A stretch of DNA of 64,000 nt, from positions 112,570-176,569 of the forward strand of contig CAZYWJ010000002.1 in NCBI GenBank assembly GCA_964651785.1. Reading direction: 5' to 3'. Position 1 is the first letter of the stretch, and every line of letters starts with the position of its first letter. The notes under the pieces were generated by a model. That model was not told where the DNA came from. It did not search any database and was given only the letters and a program-made list of their open reading frames with translations. Position numbers and translations under genes: made by a program. This document shows, piece by piece, positions 1 through 8,850 of this stretch. This DNA is from JAKVAV01 sp964651785 (GTDB lineage Bacteria; Bacteroidota; Bacteroidia; Flavobacteriales_D; Cryomorphaceae).

Positions 1-414
1 AAGCACTTCACTTCGGCATTCGGAGAGCACGTCATTGCGGAAGAGGTGGAAGGCGCGTTAAACGAGGTGGTTTCAAATCGTCCCGCCGAGGTGATTGAGT
101 TTCACGTAGCGCCTCAGCTTAATCCGTCAAGCGGTTTGCCGTACCACGAGTGGCTCATATCTTTTGCCAAAGAACCGGATGATCTAAATGCTTTCGCAGC
201 AGAGCTGGATGAGAAGATGCAACAGAAAAATATCTACTATGCCGACCTCATAAAGGGTAAAATATTGCGCCCGCTGGTCATAACAAGTTTGCAAAAGGAT
301 GCGTTTAATGAATTCATGAAATCAAAAGGAAAGCTGGGCGGGCAAAACAAAGTGCCTCGCTTGAGTGATAACCGCGATAACGCAGACCTTCTCCTTCAAT
401 GGAAAGAATCCTAA
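1..414 (+). CDS. GH3 auxin-responsive-promoter family protein, C-terminal fragment
   Basis: The reading frame is open from the first base of the window, so this is the 3' end of a gene starting upstream; the GTG at 46 is only an internal codon. About 137 residues remain. The segment beginning TSAFGEHV, then EVVSN, HEWLISF and the closing NRDNADLLL resemble the C-terminal domain of bacterial GH3-family proteins, which are acyl-adenylate-forming enzymes of the same superfamily as plant GH3 amido synthetases. The bacterial substrate is not known. Its stop lies inside the next gene (16-base overlap), which suggests co-transcription. Family assignment is from recall of conserved motifs; the catalytic N-terminal part is outside the window. 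Confidence 0.8.
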   Translation, partial: KHFTSAFGEHVIAEEVEGALNEVVSNRPAEVIEFHVAPQLNPSSGLPYHEWLISFAKEPDDLNAFAAELDEKMQQKNIYYADLIKGKILRPLVITSLQKDAFNEFMKSKGKLGGQNKVPRLSDNRDNADLLLQWKES

Positions 415-1715
415 CCGTATTTTTTACTTGCTTGATGCTCTATTCCGGAGCTCAGGTGAATATGCTCACCTCACAAATCGACTTCGGTACGCTGACTCGC
501 GCAGACGAAAACTTCGCTGACTTCGGAATTGAGAACCGCTCGGAAAAGCAGGTTGTTATCTTCAGAGTGGAGGTGCCGAAATACGTAGATGCCACTTTTA
601 GCTCGAAAATCATTGAGCCGGGCGACACGGCTTTTATCCGTGTCCGTTACAATCCGCAATCCGAAGGAAATTTCAAGGAGAAATTTGACGTGTTTACCAG
701 TGCTTGGAGCGCTCCCCAACAAATTACGGTGAAAGGTGAATCAACCTTTGCGGCAGATCGTTTCATGCCTTGTCCCGATTTTTCGGACGATCCTGCGGGT
801 TCATTGCGGGCATTCAGCGTTTCTGTGAGATCCATGCAAAATATTCCGTTGGCGGAAGCTCAAGTGCACGTGTTTAAAGACGGCGAATCGCGAGGAACGT
901 ACTACACCGATGAAAACGGCGAGCTCGATCTGACTTTGCCCTTGGGGCGCTACTATTTTGCCTTACCGGGAATGGATACTTCTATATTCGTAAATGCTAC
1001 GAATGACCATTTGGTTGCTTTTTTGGATTCGGAGCCGGAGCGAAAAATACCACCCGGCCCGCCGCCCGTGCCCCAAGAGCCTTCTAAGCCCGAACCTGCA
1101 AAAGTTCCCGTCATTCAGGAGGCTGATCCCGATCAAGAAGAAAATAGTGTTTTGCCCTTGTCGAAGTTCAAGCCAAACAACTTGGTTTTCTTGGTAGACG
1201 TGTCGACATCGATGAAGCACAATGGCAAGCTCGATTTGCTCAAGGTGGCAATGATAAATTTGGTAGATGTACTCCGAGATGTCGACAACTTCACACTTAT
1301 ATCATATGCTACCGACGCAGGAGTAATTTTAAAGACCGAGGCCAATCTTGACAAAGAAGCTTGCAAAGCGGCCATAAAAGGATTGACCGCCGGAGGAAAA
1401 ACGGAAGGGGCCAAAGCACTGAACCGAGCGGGGCAAGCGGCACTCGACTCTTTTATTGAAGACGGAAACAATCAAATCATTCTGGCCACTGACGGCGCGT
1501 TTAATGAAGGCGCTAAAAAGGCTCAGAATCTTTCCGCGAAGTACAGAAGAAAGGGAGTGGTTACATCCGTGGTTGGAATAAAATGCGGGAAATATACCAC
1601 GAAGGAGATGAAAGAATTGGCCGAGGAAGGTGGTGGGAACTTCGTGGCATTGGATGGAATTGACGATGCCAACGATAGAATTTTAGATGAAGTCAAGTTA
1701 CGGTCGGCCAAATAG
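399..1715 (+). CDS. Exported von Willebrand factor A (VWA) domain protein
   Basis: 438 residues. A hydrophobic N-terminus (residues 1-18, ending SGAQ) looks like a signal peptide. Residues ~22-120 form a beta-rich ASH/DUF1573-like segment. Residues ~130-205 look like a carboxypeptidase-regulatory (CNA-B-like) domain (TYYTDENGELDL). A proline-rich linker (KIPPGPPPVPQEPSKPEP) leads to a VWA domain from ~258 to the end. The metal-ion-dependent adhesion site is complete: DVSTS near 266-270, a Thr in GGKTEG and Asp in ATDGAF. VWA domains bind protein partners through a divalent metal, so a cell-envelope binding or scaffolding role is inferred. The start overlaps the GH3-family stop by 16 bases. 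The partner is unknown. Confidence 0.8.
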   Translation: MERILTVFFTCLMLYSGAQVNMLTSQIDFGTLTRADENFADFGIENRSEKQVVIFRVEVPKYVDATFSSKIIEPGDTAFIRVRYNPQSEGNFKEKFDVFTSAWSAPQQITVKGESTFAADRFMPCPDFSDDPAGSLRAFSVSVRSMQNIPLAEAQVHVFKDGESRGTYYTDENGELDLTLPLGRYYFALPGMDTSIFVNATNDHLVAFLDSEPERKIPPGPPPVPQEPSKPEPAKVPVIQEADPDQEENSVLPLSKFKPNNLVFLVDVSTSMKHNGKLDLLKVAMINLVDVLRDVDNFTLISYATDAGVILKTEANLDKEACKAAIKGLTAGGKTEGAKALNRAGQAALDSFIEDGNNQIILATDGAFNEGAKKAQNLSAKYRRKGVVTSVVGIKCGKYTTKEMKELAEEGGGNFVALDGIDDANDRILDEVKLRSAK

Positions 1716-1739
1716 CTCTTTTCCGGGTAGAGTATATGT

Positions 1740-1747
1740 TATCTTTG
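1740..1747 (+). promoter_or_regulatory. Bacteroidota -7 box upstream of dxr
   Basis: TATCTTTG matches the TAnnTTTG consensus exactly. It ends 7 bases before the dxr ATG at 1755, so the transcript would have almost no leader. No good -33 TTG is seen at the usual 19-21 base spacing. Confidence 0.5.
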
Positions 1748-1754
1748 CGCCTTG

Positions 1755-2933
1755 ATGCAAGAGAAAAAAGCAAAGCATATTGCCATTTTGGGATCTACGG
1801 GATCCATCGGAACGCAGGCTCTCGAAGTCATTGAAGCACATCCTGAAGAGTTTGTCGTTGAGGTGCTCACTGCCAATCGAAATGCCGATTTATTGGCCGA
1901 GCAAGCATTGAAGTTTTCACCCAATGCCGTGGTGATAAACGATAAATCAAAGTACGAAGCGCTGAAGGATTTGCTTTTCGATAAAGGAATAAAAGTTTAC
2001 TGCGGCGCCGAAGCTATAGCTGACGTGGTGCAGATGGAAGAGATCGACATTGTGCTTACCGCCTTGGTCGGTTTTTCAGGGCTGCAGCCTACTCTTAAAG
2101 CTATAGAGGCGAAAAAGCACATTGCTTTGGCAAATAAGGAAACCCTGGTCGTGGCGGGAGAAATCGTTACCGCTTCCGCACAAAAGAACGGGGTGAATAT
2201 CTACCCGGTGGATTCAGAGCATTCGGCCATTTTTCAATGTATAGTCGGTGAATTTCACAATCGTTTGGAACGTGTTATACTCACGGCCTCGGGTGGTCCC
2301 TTTCGGGGAAAATCTCGAGAAGAATTGTCGCAAGTCAGTCCGGCTCAAGCGCTAAAGCATCCCAATTGGGACATGGGGGCAAAAGTAACCATCGACTCGG
2401 CCAGCCTGATGAACAAAGGCTTGGAAGTAATCGAGGCCAAATGGCTTTTTGGCTTAAAGCCGGAAGAAATCGATGTTGTGGTTCACCCTCAATCAGTTAT
2501 ACACAGCATGGCTCAATTTGAAGATGGTAGTATTAAGGCACAAATGGGTTACCCCGATATGAAGTTGCCCATCCAATTTGCCTTGAGCTATCCGGAGAGA
2601 TTAAAGTCCGATTTTCCTCGTTTTAATTTTGCCGATTATCCTGCGCTCACTTTTGAGCAACCTGATTTGAAAACATTCAGAAATCTCTCATTGGCTTTTG
2701 AAAGCATGAAGATCGGAGGTACGGCTCCGTGCATCCTCAATGCTGCGAATGAGATAGCCGTGGAAGCTTTTCTAAAAGAAGAAATTGGGTTTTTGGAAAT
2801 GTCGGAGGTCGTTGAGAACTGTTTGAAAGCCGTCTCCGTCATAAATAAGCCATCAGTTGAAGATTATTTCGCCTGCGATACTGAAACCAGAGCGAAAGCC
2901 AAAGAATTTATAAAGACTAAAGTTGCCGGATAA
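1755..2933 (+). CDS. dxr: 1-deoxy-D-xylulose 5-phosphate reductoisomerase
   Basis: Second step of the MEP isoprenoid pathway: NADPH-dependent rearrangement and reduction of DXP to 2-C-methyl-D-erythritol 4-phosphate in the cytoplasm. The 392-residue length is normal. The NADPH-binding loop GSTGSIG is at residues 13-19, the adenine/ribose contact LTANRN follows, and the metal/substrate site VDSEHSAIFQ, the flexible loop SGGPFR and MNKGLEVIEA are all present. The ATG at 1755 is preferred over a TTG one codon earlier at 1752. rseP starts 3 bases after its stop, so the two are probably co-transcribed, a pairing common in bacteria. Confidence 0.97.
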   Translation: MQEKKAKHIAILGSTGSIGTQALEVIEAHPEEFVVEVLTANRNADLLAEQALKFSPNAVVINDKSKYEALKDLLFDKGIKVYCGAEAIADVVQMEEIDIVLTALVGFSGLQPTLKAIEAKKHIALANKETLVVAGEIVTASAQKNGVNIYPVDSEHSAIFQCIVGEFHNRLERVILTASGGPFRGKSREELSQVSPAQALKHPNWDMGAKVTIDSASLMNKGLEVIEAKWLFGLKPEEIDVVVHPQSVIHSMAQFEDGSIKAQMGYPDMKLPIQFALSYPERLKSDFPRFNFADYPALTFEQPDLKTFRNLSLAFESMKIGGTAPCILNAANEIAVEAFLKEEIGFLEMSEVVENCLKAVSVINKPSVEDYFACDTETRAKAKEFIKTKVAG

Positions 2934-2936
2934 GTA

Positions 2937-4253
2937 ATGGATATTCTAGTTAAAGTAAGTCAATTTATACTCAGCTTGTCAATCTTGATTGTCCTGCACG
3001 AATTAGGACACTTCATACCTGCCAAGCTTTTTAAAACCCGAGTAGAAAAGTTCTACCTCTTTTTTGATCCTTGGTTTTCATTGTTTAAGAAGAAGGTCGG
3101 CGAGACCGAGTATGGCGTCGGCTGGCTTCCCTTAGGTGGATATGTAAAGATCTCCGGAATGATCGATGAGTCAATGGACAAAGAGCAAATGGCTCAACCG
3201 GCCAAACCATGGGAATTCAGATCCAAACCGGCTTGGCAACGACTCATCATTATGGTGGGTGGTGTGACCGTCAATGTAATTTTGGCTTTTTTCATTTATG
3301 CTATGATGTTGTTTGTCTGGGGCAAAGAATACATTCCCGTTGAAAATTTAACCTTCGGAGTTTATGCCGATAGCCTGATGCTCGACAATGGATTTGAGCA
3401 CGGCGATAAGATAGTCGGCGTAGAAGGAAGCGAAATAGAAGTATTGAATGATGTAAGCGCTGCAGTTCTTTTTGGTGGTGCCCGCCAAATAGAAGTGGAG
3501 CGAAACGGATCACGAAAAACGATAAACCTACCTGAAGATATCGAACAGGAAGTTTTGAAATCGGGGAGGCAATCACTCTTTATGGAACAATTTCCGGCAG
3601 TCGTGGATACCGTTTTACCGGAGTCTAACGCCGAGAAGGCGGGACTGAAAAAAGGAGACGAATTCTTGACGGTAAATGGCAAGGATGCGAGCTACGTTCC
3701 CGCTATGTTAAATGCGCTCACTTCTCAAAAAGGTGATGAGGTAAATTTTGAAGTGCGCCGTGATGGAGAAGTCATTAGCCTGACGGCAATGGTAGATGAA
3801 GAAGGGCGACTTGGATTTGGCTACAAAAGCCCTACTGAGTATCTGGACGTAGTGACAAAGGAATACGGATTTATCGAAAGCTTTCCCGCCGGAATAGCCT
3901 ACGGTTGGTCACGCCTCACCGATTACGTTCGGTCGTTGAAGTTGTTGTTCAGCGGAGAAGGTGTAAAGCAGGTCGGTGGTTTTATCACCATCGGAAAATT
4001 GTTTGACGATACGTGGAATTGGCAGCGGTTTTGGAATATGACGGCATTCTTGTCAATCATATTGGCCGTGATGAACATCCTTCCCATACCCGCTTTGGAC
4101 GGAGGACATGTGATGTTCTTGCTTTACGAAATGATTTCCGGAAGGGAGCCAAACCAAAAAGTTTTGGAATATGCTCAGCTGGCAGGGATCGCCATCTTGC
4201 TTACTCTTTTAATTTATGCAAATGGAATGGATCTTGTCAGGTTGTTTGAATAA
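2937..4253 (+). CDS. rseP: RIP metalloprotease RseP (site-2 protease)
   Basis: Inner-membrane zinc protease that cuts transmembrane substrates such as anti-sigma factors and remnant signal peptides. The zinc motif HELGH is at residues 21-25 in the first membrane helix. A second helix (MVGGVTVNVILAFF) sits near 103-120. Two PDZ-like segments occupy ~125-290, and the third zinc ligand lies in PIPALDGGH near 384-390 in a C-terminal membrane helix. The 438-residue length is typical. It lies 3 bases downstream of dxr. ECF sigma/FecR pairs elsewhere in the window could in principle be substrates, but that is inference only. Confidence 0.96.
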   Translation: MDILVKVSQFILSLSILIVLHELGHFIPAKLFKTRVEKFYLFFDPWFSLFKKKVGETEYGVGWLPLGGYVKISGMIDESMDKEQMAQPAKPWEFRSKPAWQRLIIMVGGVTVNVILAFFIYAMMLFVWGKEYIPVENLTFGVYADSLMLDNGFEHGDKIVGVEGSEIEVLNDVSAAVLFGGARQIEVERNGSRKTINLPEDIEQEVLKSGRQSLFMEQFPAVVDTVLPESNAEKAGLKKGDEFLTVNGKDASYVPAMLNALTSQKGDEVNFEVRRDGEVISLTAMVDEEGRLGFGYKSPTEYLDVVTKEYGFIESFPAGIAYGWSRLTDYVRSLKLLFSGEGVKQVGGFITIGKLFDDTWNWQRFWNMTAFLSIILAVMNILPIPALDGGHVMFLLYEMISGREPNQKVLEYAQLAGIAILLTLLIYANGMDLVRLFE

Positions 4254-4322
4254 TTCTATCTACATGAAACCGTTTTAGTCTTCGGTTCGTAATTGTAAGT
4301 GAATTATCCCCCTTTTAAAACT

Positions 4323-4673
4323 ATGACTGAAATGAGCACAATCGATGTAAACGGCCTTAAGCAGCTATCCGGTAACGATGAAGACTTCGTAAATGATATA
4401 CTCAAACTGTATACTGAAAGAACTGCTGTAGACCTTCATGAGCTTAGAGATGCACGAGACGAGAGCAACTGGAGCAAGGTTCGTTTTATAATTCACAGAA
4501 TGAGATCGGCAGCAGTGCCTTTAGGTCTCAAGGAATTAGTAGTATTGTTGCGTAAAGTTGAAAACAAATTGAAAGCAGATGAAATGGATGGGGTGATTTC
4601 TGAACTTGATTTGATCACCCGGCATTCAGAGGAAGCGCTTTTGGATGCCAAGCGACAACTTGAAATTGCATAA
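4323..4673 (+). CDS. Histidine phosphotransfer (HPt) domain protein
   Basis: Small, all-helical phosphorelay carrier of 116 residues from the ATG at 4323; a GTG at 4299 would add 8 residues. The HPt signature FIIHRMRSAA holds the likely phospho-accepting His58, followed by LGLKEL and a second helix pair, as in standalone HPt proteins. It is followed after 24 bases by a single-domain receiver. No histidine kinase is adjacent, so the pair probably serves a hybrid kinase encoded elsewhere. Confidence 0.8.
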   Translation: MTEMSTIDVNGLKQLSGNDEDFVNDILKLYTERTAVDLHELRDARDESNWSKVRFIIHRMRSAAVPLGLKELVVLLRKVENKLKADEMDGVISELDLITRHSEEALLDAKRQLEIA

Positions 4674-4697
4674 TAACAATCCTAATCGGCTTTAACA

Positions 4698-5084
4698 TTG
4701 AATCTCGTGTCCTTAAACAAAAAACAACGACTTCTACTGGTAGATGATGAGGTGATAACCCTCAAAATCACTCGTAAGCTTCTGACCGAAAGCGGTTACG
4801 AAGTAGACATTGCGCCCGGCTCAGCCGAGGCTATGAAACTCTTGGGTTCAAAGCAATACGACTTGGTTATTGTTGATATTACTATGCCGTCAATCAGTGG
4901 ATTCGACCTCATCCAACTCATGCAGAGTTTTGATTACAATGTCCCCGTGATTTTTCTGAGTAATAATGACAATGAGTGGACTATTGATGAAGCTTACAAC
5001 ATCGGCGCAAAGCGATTTGTGAGTAAAGAAAAAGAATTCAATTACCTTCCGTCAATCGTACAAGAAATTCTGTCGGCGGTATAA
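4698..5084 (+). CDS. Single-domain response regulator (CheY-like receiver)
   Basis: 128 residues with only a receiver domain and no output domain. The acidic pair is VDDE (residues 15-17), the phospho-acceptor is Asp60 in VIVDITMP, the switch Ser is in FLSNN and the conserved Lys110 in FVSKEKE. The start is uncertain: TTG at 4698 or GTG at 4707; no ATG is available. It sits directly downstream of the HPt gene, so phosphoryl transfer between the two is likely. Without an effector domain it must act by protein-protein contact or as a phosphate sink. Confidence 0.8.
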   Translation: MNLVSLNKKQRLLLVDDEVITLKITRKLLTESGYEVDIAPGSAEAMKLLGSKQYDLVIVDITMPSISGFDLIQLMQSFDYNVPVIFLSNNDNEWTIDEAYNIGAKRFVSKEKEFNYLPSIVQEILSAV

Positions 5085-5119
5085 GAAGTCATTGCGTTTC
5101 TTAATTTCAGCCCGAATAA

Positions 5120-6064
5120 ATGGGCAAAATCAAAAAATACATTCCTGAATGCTTGAATTGCGCAAACGCTCTCAAGCCTATGGATCAATATTGTTCGAAT
5201 TGCGGACAGAGAACCCAGGGCACGAAAGTTCCTTTGCGCGAATTCGTTGGTGATTTTTTCCAAGATTACTTTACGGTAGATTCAAAATTTTTTCGAAGTA
5301 TTTTTCTCTTGATGATCAGGCCGGGAAGGCTTACATCCCAATTCAACAGCGGAAAACGCAAGTCGTACATCGCTCCGTTGCGCATGTATCTTTTTACCAG
5401 TTTCATCTATTTTTTTCTCTTATCCCTTACGGTAAAAAAAGAAGCGGATTCCTTCGGGCTGATCAGTAGTAATCTGGAAGAACAGAAGGCTGAAGTATTG
5501 GACAGCTTGATCAACTCAAGTGAAGAGACAGTGGCAATCGATGTTTTAAAAAACAGGGTAGACAAATTGCAAGCTGAGTCAAGCACCGAAAGTGTTATCA
5601 GTATTGACAGTGAAGAAGATTTGTCAGAAGAAGGTTTAGACGGATTTTTAAATGATCAAGTTAAAAAAGCAAACAAAGACCCGGCCTCTATGGTAAGATC
5701 ACTGTTGCGAGCGGCGTCCATTTCACTGTTTTTTCTCATGCCCCTTTTTGCGCTTATTCTCTGGCTGTTTCATTTCAGACGACAGGGTTTTTACGTACCC
5801 CATTTGGTGCATGCCTTGCATTTGCATACCTTCAGTTTTGCCGTATTGAGTATTTATCTTCTCATTAGTTTTTGGGTTGAAGCTGAGACTTTTTTTATTC
5901 TCCCGATCATTTTATATGTCTACTTTATCTGGTCGCTCAAAGTCGTATATACCCAAAAACTCTTACCCTCTTTTCTCAAGTCATTTGGCATCTTATTCCT
6001 TTATTTCATCTTAATACTCATCGCACTCGTACCCGCAGTTATGCTGGCTATTGCCACGCTTTAA
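5120..6064 (+). CDS. DUF3667-type zinc-ribbon membrane protein
   Basis: 314 residues. The N-terminus carries a CxxC...CxxC zinc ribbon (Cys11, Cys14, Cys25, Cys28; ...YCSNCGQR). A conserved segment follows (FFQDYFTVDSKFF ... LLMIRPGRLT) and then a first membrane helix at ~90-108. An acidic/coiled middle part (~110-190) precedes four further hydrophobic helices up to the C-terminus. This layout matches the DUF3667 family, which is widespread in Bacteroidota and has no known function. Gaps to neighbours are short (35 bases upstream, 14 downstream). Confidence 0.75.
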   Translation: MGKIKKYIPECLNCANALKPMDQYCSNCGQRTQGTKVPLREFVGDFFQDYFTVDSKFFRSIFLLMIRPGRLTSQFNSGKRKSYIAPLRMYLFTSFIYFFLLSLTVKKEADSFGLISSNLEEQKAEVLDSLINSSEETVAIDVLKNRVDKLQAESSTESVISIDSEEDLSEEGLDGFLNDQVKKANKDPASMVRSLLRAASISLFFLMPLFALILWLFHFRRQGFYVPHLVHALHLHTFSFAVLSIYLLISFWVEAETFFILPIILYVYFIWSLKVVYTQKLLPSFLKSFGILFLYFILILIALVPAVMLAIATL

Positions 6065-6066
6065 GC

Positions 6067-6074
6067 TAGCTTTG
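6067..6074 (+). promoter_or_regulatory. Possible -7 box at the start of the FAD oxidoreductase
   Basis: TAGCTTTG fits TAnnTTTG and ends 4 bases before the ATG at 6079. If used, transcription would start at or inside the start codon, giving a leaderless mRNA. No good -33 element is visible, so chance is possible. Confidence 0.3.
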
Positions 6075-6078
6075 CACA

Positions 6079-7155
6079 ATGATTGCAATTTTGGGTCAGG
6101 GAATAGCGGGCACTACGCTGGCGTTTCGACTGTATGAGAGAGAGATTCCCTTCAAGATTTTTGATGACGGATATCGAAGTTCCAGCAGCATGGTGGCAGC
6201 GGGACTTTGGAACCCCATCGTTTTCCGTCGAATCAATAAGAGCTGGATGGCCGATGAGTTCATTGAAGAACTGGAATCTTTTTATCCCCGTTTGGAAAAA
6301 CGGCTGAACGGTCACTTTTACAAGGAAAGCCCCGTTCACCGCATTCACGGTTCAAAGCAAGAACGCGACAAATGGTTCGAAAAGAACAGCCTTTCGGGAT
6401 TTCAACCCTATTTGCACAAGCCTTCATCAGAATTTGCTTTGGCGATTTGTCCTCAGCCGGAGTTCGGACAGGGAGAAGTAAGGCATGCCGGCTATCTCGA
6501 CCTTCCGAACTTTCTTACTTCGTCTCGCAGGTATTTTCTGGAAATGGGTTTTCTAATAGAAACGGATATTGGTCTTGCACCGTCTAAAAAAGAATTGAAA
6601 GAGACCGCAGGTCAGTCCATCGAGAAAATCATTGATTGTCGTGGCAGCAAGTCAGCGGAGAGCCCGTGGTGGTCTTACCTGCCGTTTGGCTTGACTAAAG
6701 GTGAAGTATTGACGATTCGAAGTTCCGAACTGAAATTGGATAGAACGTTTAATGCGGGGTTTTTCCTTTTGCCTTTGGGCGATGGCTTGTTCAAGTTGGG
6801 CGCTACCTTTAGCTGGAAAGATAAAACGCTTCAACCAACGGAAGCAGGTAAGCTGGAACTCATCTCGAAATTCGAGGAATATTTTTCGGTAGATTACGAG
6901 ATTGTCGACCACAAGGCGGGAGTCAGACCAACCGTTCAAGACCGCCGACCTCTTATTGGCAGGCATCCTGCAATTCCCGACCTCTATATTTTCAACGGCC
7001 TCGGGACAAAAGGCGTTATGTTGGCACCATATCTTTCTACAGCTTTCGTCGAGTCGATTTTCGATGAAAAACCTGTTCCTGCAGTTATGGATATCAAGCG
7101 GTTCGAAATGTATTGGGGTGAGGAAAGGCCACAAATAAATTACCCCGCTCCATAA
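6079..7155 (+). CDS. FAD-dependent oxidoreductase (DAO/glycine oxidase-like)
   Basis: 358 residues. An N-terminal dinucleotide-binding motif (ILGQGIAGTTLAFRL, residues 4-18) and the partner acidic residue after FKIFDD are typical of the D-amino-acid oxidase/DadA fold. The second FAD contact is SSSMVAAGLWNP, and the C-terminal FAD-binding signature is GVRPTVQDRRPLIGRHP ... FNGLGTKGVMLAPY. Such enzymes oxidise amines or amino acids with FAD. The substrate cannot be told from the sequence, and nothing nearby fixes it. No signal peptide is seen, so it is probably cytoplasmic. Confidence 0.85.
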   Translation: MIAILGQGIAGTTLAFRLYEREIPFKIFDDGYRSSSSMVAAGLWNPIVFRRINKSWMADEFIEELESFYPRLEKRLNGHFYKESPVHRIHGSKQERDKWFEKNSLSGFQPYLHKPSSEFALAICPQPEFGQGEVRHAGYLDLPNFLTSSRRYFLEMGFLIETDIGLAPSKKELKETAGQSIEKIIDCRGSKSAESPWWSYLPFGLTKGEVLTIRSSELKLDRTFNAGFFLLPLGDGLFKLGATFSWKDKTLQPTEAGKLELISKFEEYFSVDYEIVDHKAGVRPTVQDRRPLIGRHPAIPDLYIFNGLGTKGVMLAPYLSTAFVESIFDEKPVPAVMDIKRFEMYWGEERPQINYPAP

Positions 7156-7256
7156 CTCACGCCGCACTGTTAGCATTTATACGCACCCCCTCTTTTTTCG
7201 GGGCCGTGAAATGAGGTATTTTACGAAAGGTTTCAGAGACCTGTACCGCTATATTT

Positions 7257-8840
7257 ATGAGGACTTTTTGCTCAAAGCTTGCCCTGATTTTTGTTGTTTG
7301 TCTATGCTGTTTGTCCGGCTACGGTCAGGCGCCACAGGGCATTAACTATCAGGCAGTGCTTCGCGACAATCAATCCGGTGAGGTATTGAGAGATCAAATG
7401 GTTTTTCTGATCATTTCCATCTTGGAAGGCGGGCCAAACGGAACTTTGGTTTACGAAGAATCTCATTCGGGAATTGCCACAAACGACTATGGTCTGATCA
7501 ATTTGGTCATCGGTGGAGGAGATGCTACAGAGGGAAATTTTGAAAACATTCCCTGGCCTTCCGGCAATATCTGGTATGAGATAGAGGTCGATTACGGCTC
7601 CGGATTACAGAATCTGGGTGCCGCTCAGTTTCTATCGGTTCCCTTTGCGCTACACGCAGGAAATGTTGAAGAATCATTGGATAACGATCCGACGAATGAG
7701 TTGATCGATTCGGCCTCATTTAATTCAGAAAATCAATCTGTAACTATACAGGAAGGTGAAAACGAAGTCAATTTCACTTTGGACGGATTAATTGTCAACG
7801 ATGCCGACGCCGACCCGACCAATGAATTAATTGTTTCGGCAATTTATGATTCAGAGACCAACTCGATTCTCATCACTCAAGCAGACGGGAGTGAGATAAG
7901 CATTTCACTTGCAGAGCTCGTTCCTGAAAACAGCGATTTGGATCCTACCAATGAGTTGATAACGGATGCGGAATACGATTCGGAATCAAATTCAATTATT
8001 ATTACACAAGCCGACGGAAGCTCAGTCATCATTTCTTTGAATGAATTAAATGTTGAGGATGATGATTCTGACCCGGACAATGAACGCTTGGAAGGTGTCG
8101 AGCTCCAAGGACAAACATTAGTAATTACGGAAGCAGGTCAGAATTACAGTGCCAACTTAGATGTATTGGGAGATGATGCAGATGCTGATGTTACCAATGA
8201 ACTCATCGATGATCTCGCATTGATCAATGACACCATACTCTTTTTAAATGAAGGTGGAAATAATCATTTCGTAAATCTTTCACCACTCAGACAGGACGAC
8301 GACTGGATAATAAACGAAGAAGAGGGTAAAGTTTTTAATGAAGATGACAAAATCGGGATTGGAACAAATGCGCCATCTGCTAGACTCGAGGTAGTAGAAG
8401 AGTCAAATTCTGCCACAGCACTCAATGTAATTTCGGGTACCGAGTCAATGCTTCACGTCGCAAATCAGCGCCTAGGAGTAGCCACAACCAATCCGCTCAG
8501 CACTACCGAATTCGGTGGATCCGTGGGTTATCGCGTCACTTTATTGGACAATGAAGAAAGTGATAATTACACCGCGGGAACTGACGATCACATGATTGTT
8601 GTGAACTTTCAAGAAGGAGGGAATTCGGAATTTGGAATCTTTTTGCCGTCGGCTGACGTATGCAGGGGCAGAGTCTACATCATTCGTAAGACAGGAGAGC
8701 CCGGAGAGATCGGAGATGTTACCATAAATACCGGTAGTTTCCCGATTGATTTCGATGATCCTGATTTACTTCTGGTATCGAATAATCCCGAGACTATTGT
8801 CTTGCTCTCACTGGGGAATGATGGATGGACCAGACTTTAG
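7257..8840 (+). CDS. Exported tandem-repeat fibre-like protein 1
   Basis: 527 residues with a signal peptide (residues 1-23, cleavage near GYG/Q). Mature residues ~26-135 form a conserved N-terminal module (GINYQAVLRD ... LGAAQFLSVPFALHAG) seen in many Bacteroidota exported proteins. Five acidic repeats follow, each starting with D-x-DPTNELI or a variant, near residues 142, 184, 227, 271 and 314 (period ~43). A C-terminal part (~350-527) contains GIGTNAPSARLEV and resembles phage tail-fibre attachment regions. There is no recognisable T9SS sorting domain. It shares module and repeat type with the next gene, 10 bases downstream. Function unknown; a surface fibre or adhesin is inferred. Confidence 0.7.
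   Translation: MRTFCSKLALIFVVCLCCLSGYGQAPQGINYQAVLRDNQSGEVLRDQMVFLIISILEGGPNGTLVYEESHSGIATNDYGLINLVIGGGDATEGNFENIPWPSGNIWYEIEVDYGSGLQNLGAAQFLSVPFALHAGNVEESLDNDPTNELIDSASFNSENQSVTIQEGENEVNFTLDGLIVNDADADPTNELIVSAIYDSETNSILITQADGSEISISLAELVPENSDLDPTNELITDAEYDSESNSIIITQADGSSVIISLNELNVEDDDSDPDNERLEGVELQGQTLVITEAGQNYSANLDVLGDDADADVTNELIDDLALINDTILFLNEGGNNHFVNLSPLRQDDDWIINEEEGKVFNEDDKIGIGTNAPSARLEVVEESNSATALNVISGTESMLHVANQRLGVATTNPLSTTEFGGSVGYRVTLLDNEESDNYTAGTDDHMIVVNFQEGGNSEFGIFLPSADVCRGRVYIIRKTGEPGEIGDVTINTGSFPIDFDDPDLLLVSNNPETIVLLSLGNDGWTRL
7683..8210 (+). repeat. Five in-frame D-x-DPTNELI protein repeats
   Basis: Degenerate coding repeats of about 129 bases, each encoding an acidic turn (D-x-DPTNELI and variants) followed by two short beta strands (SNSIIITQADGS...). 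They are diverged at DNA level but obvious in protein. Confidence 0.75.
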
Positions 8841-8850
8841 AAAATTAGAT

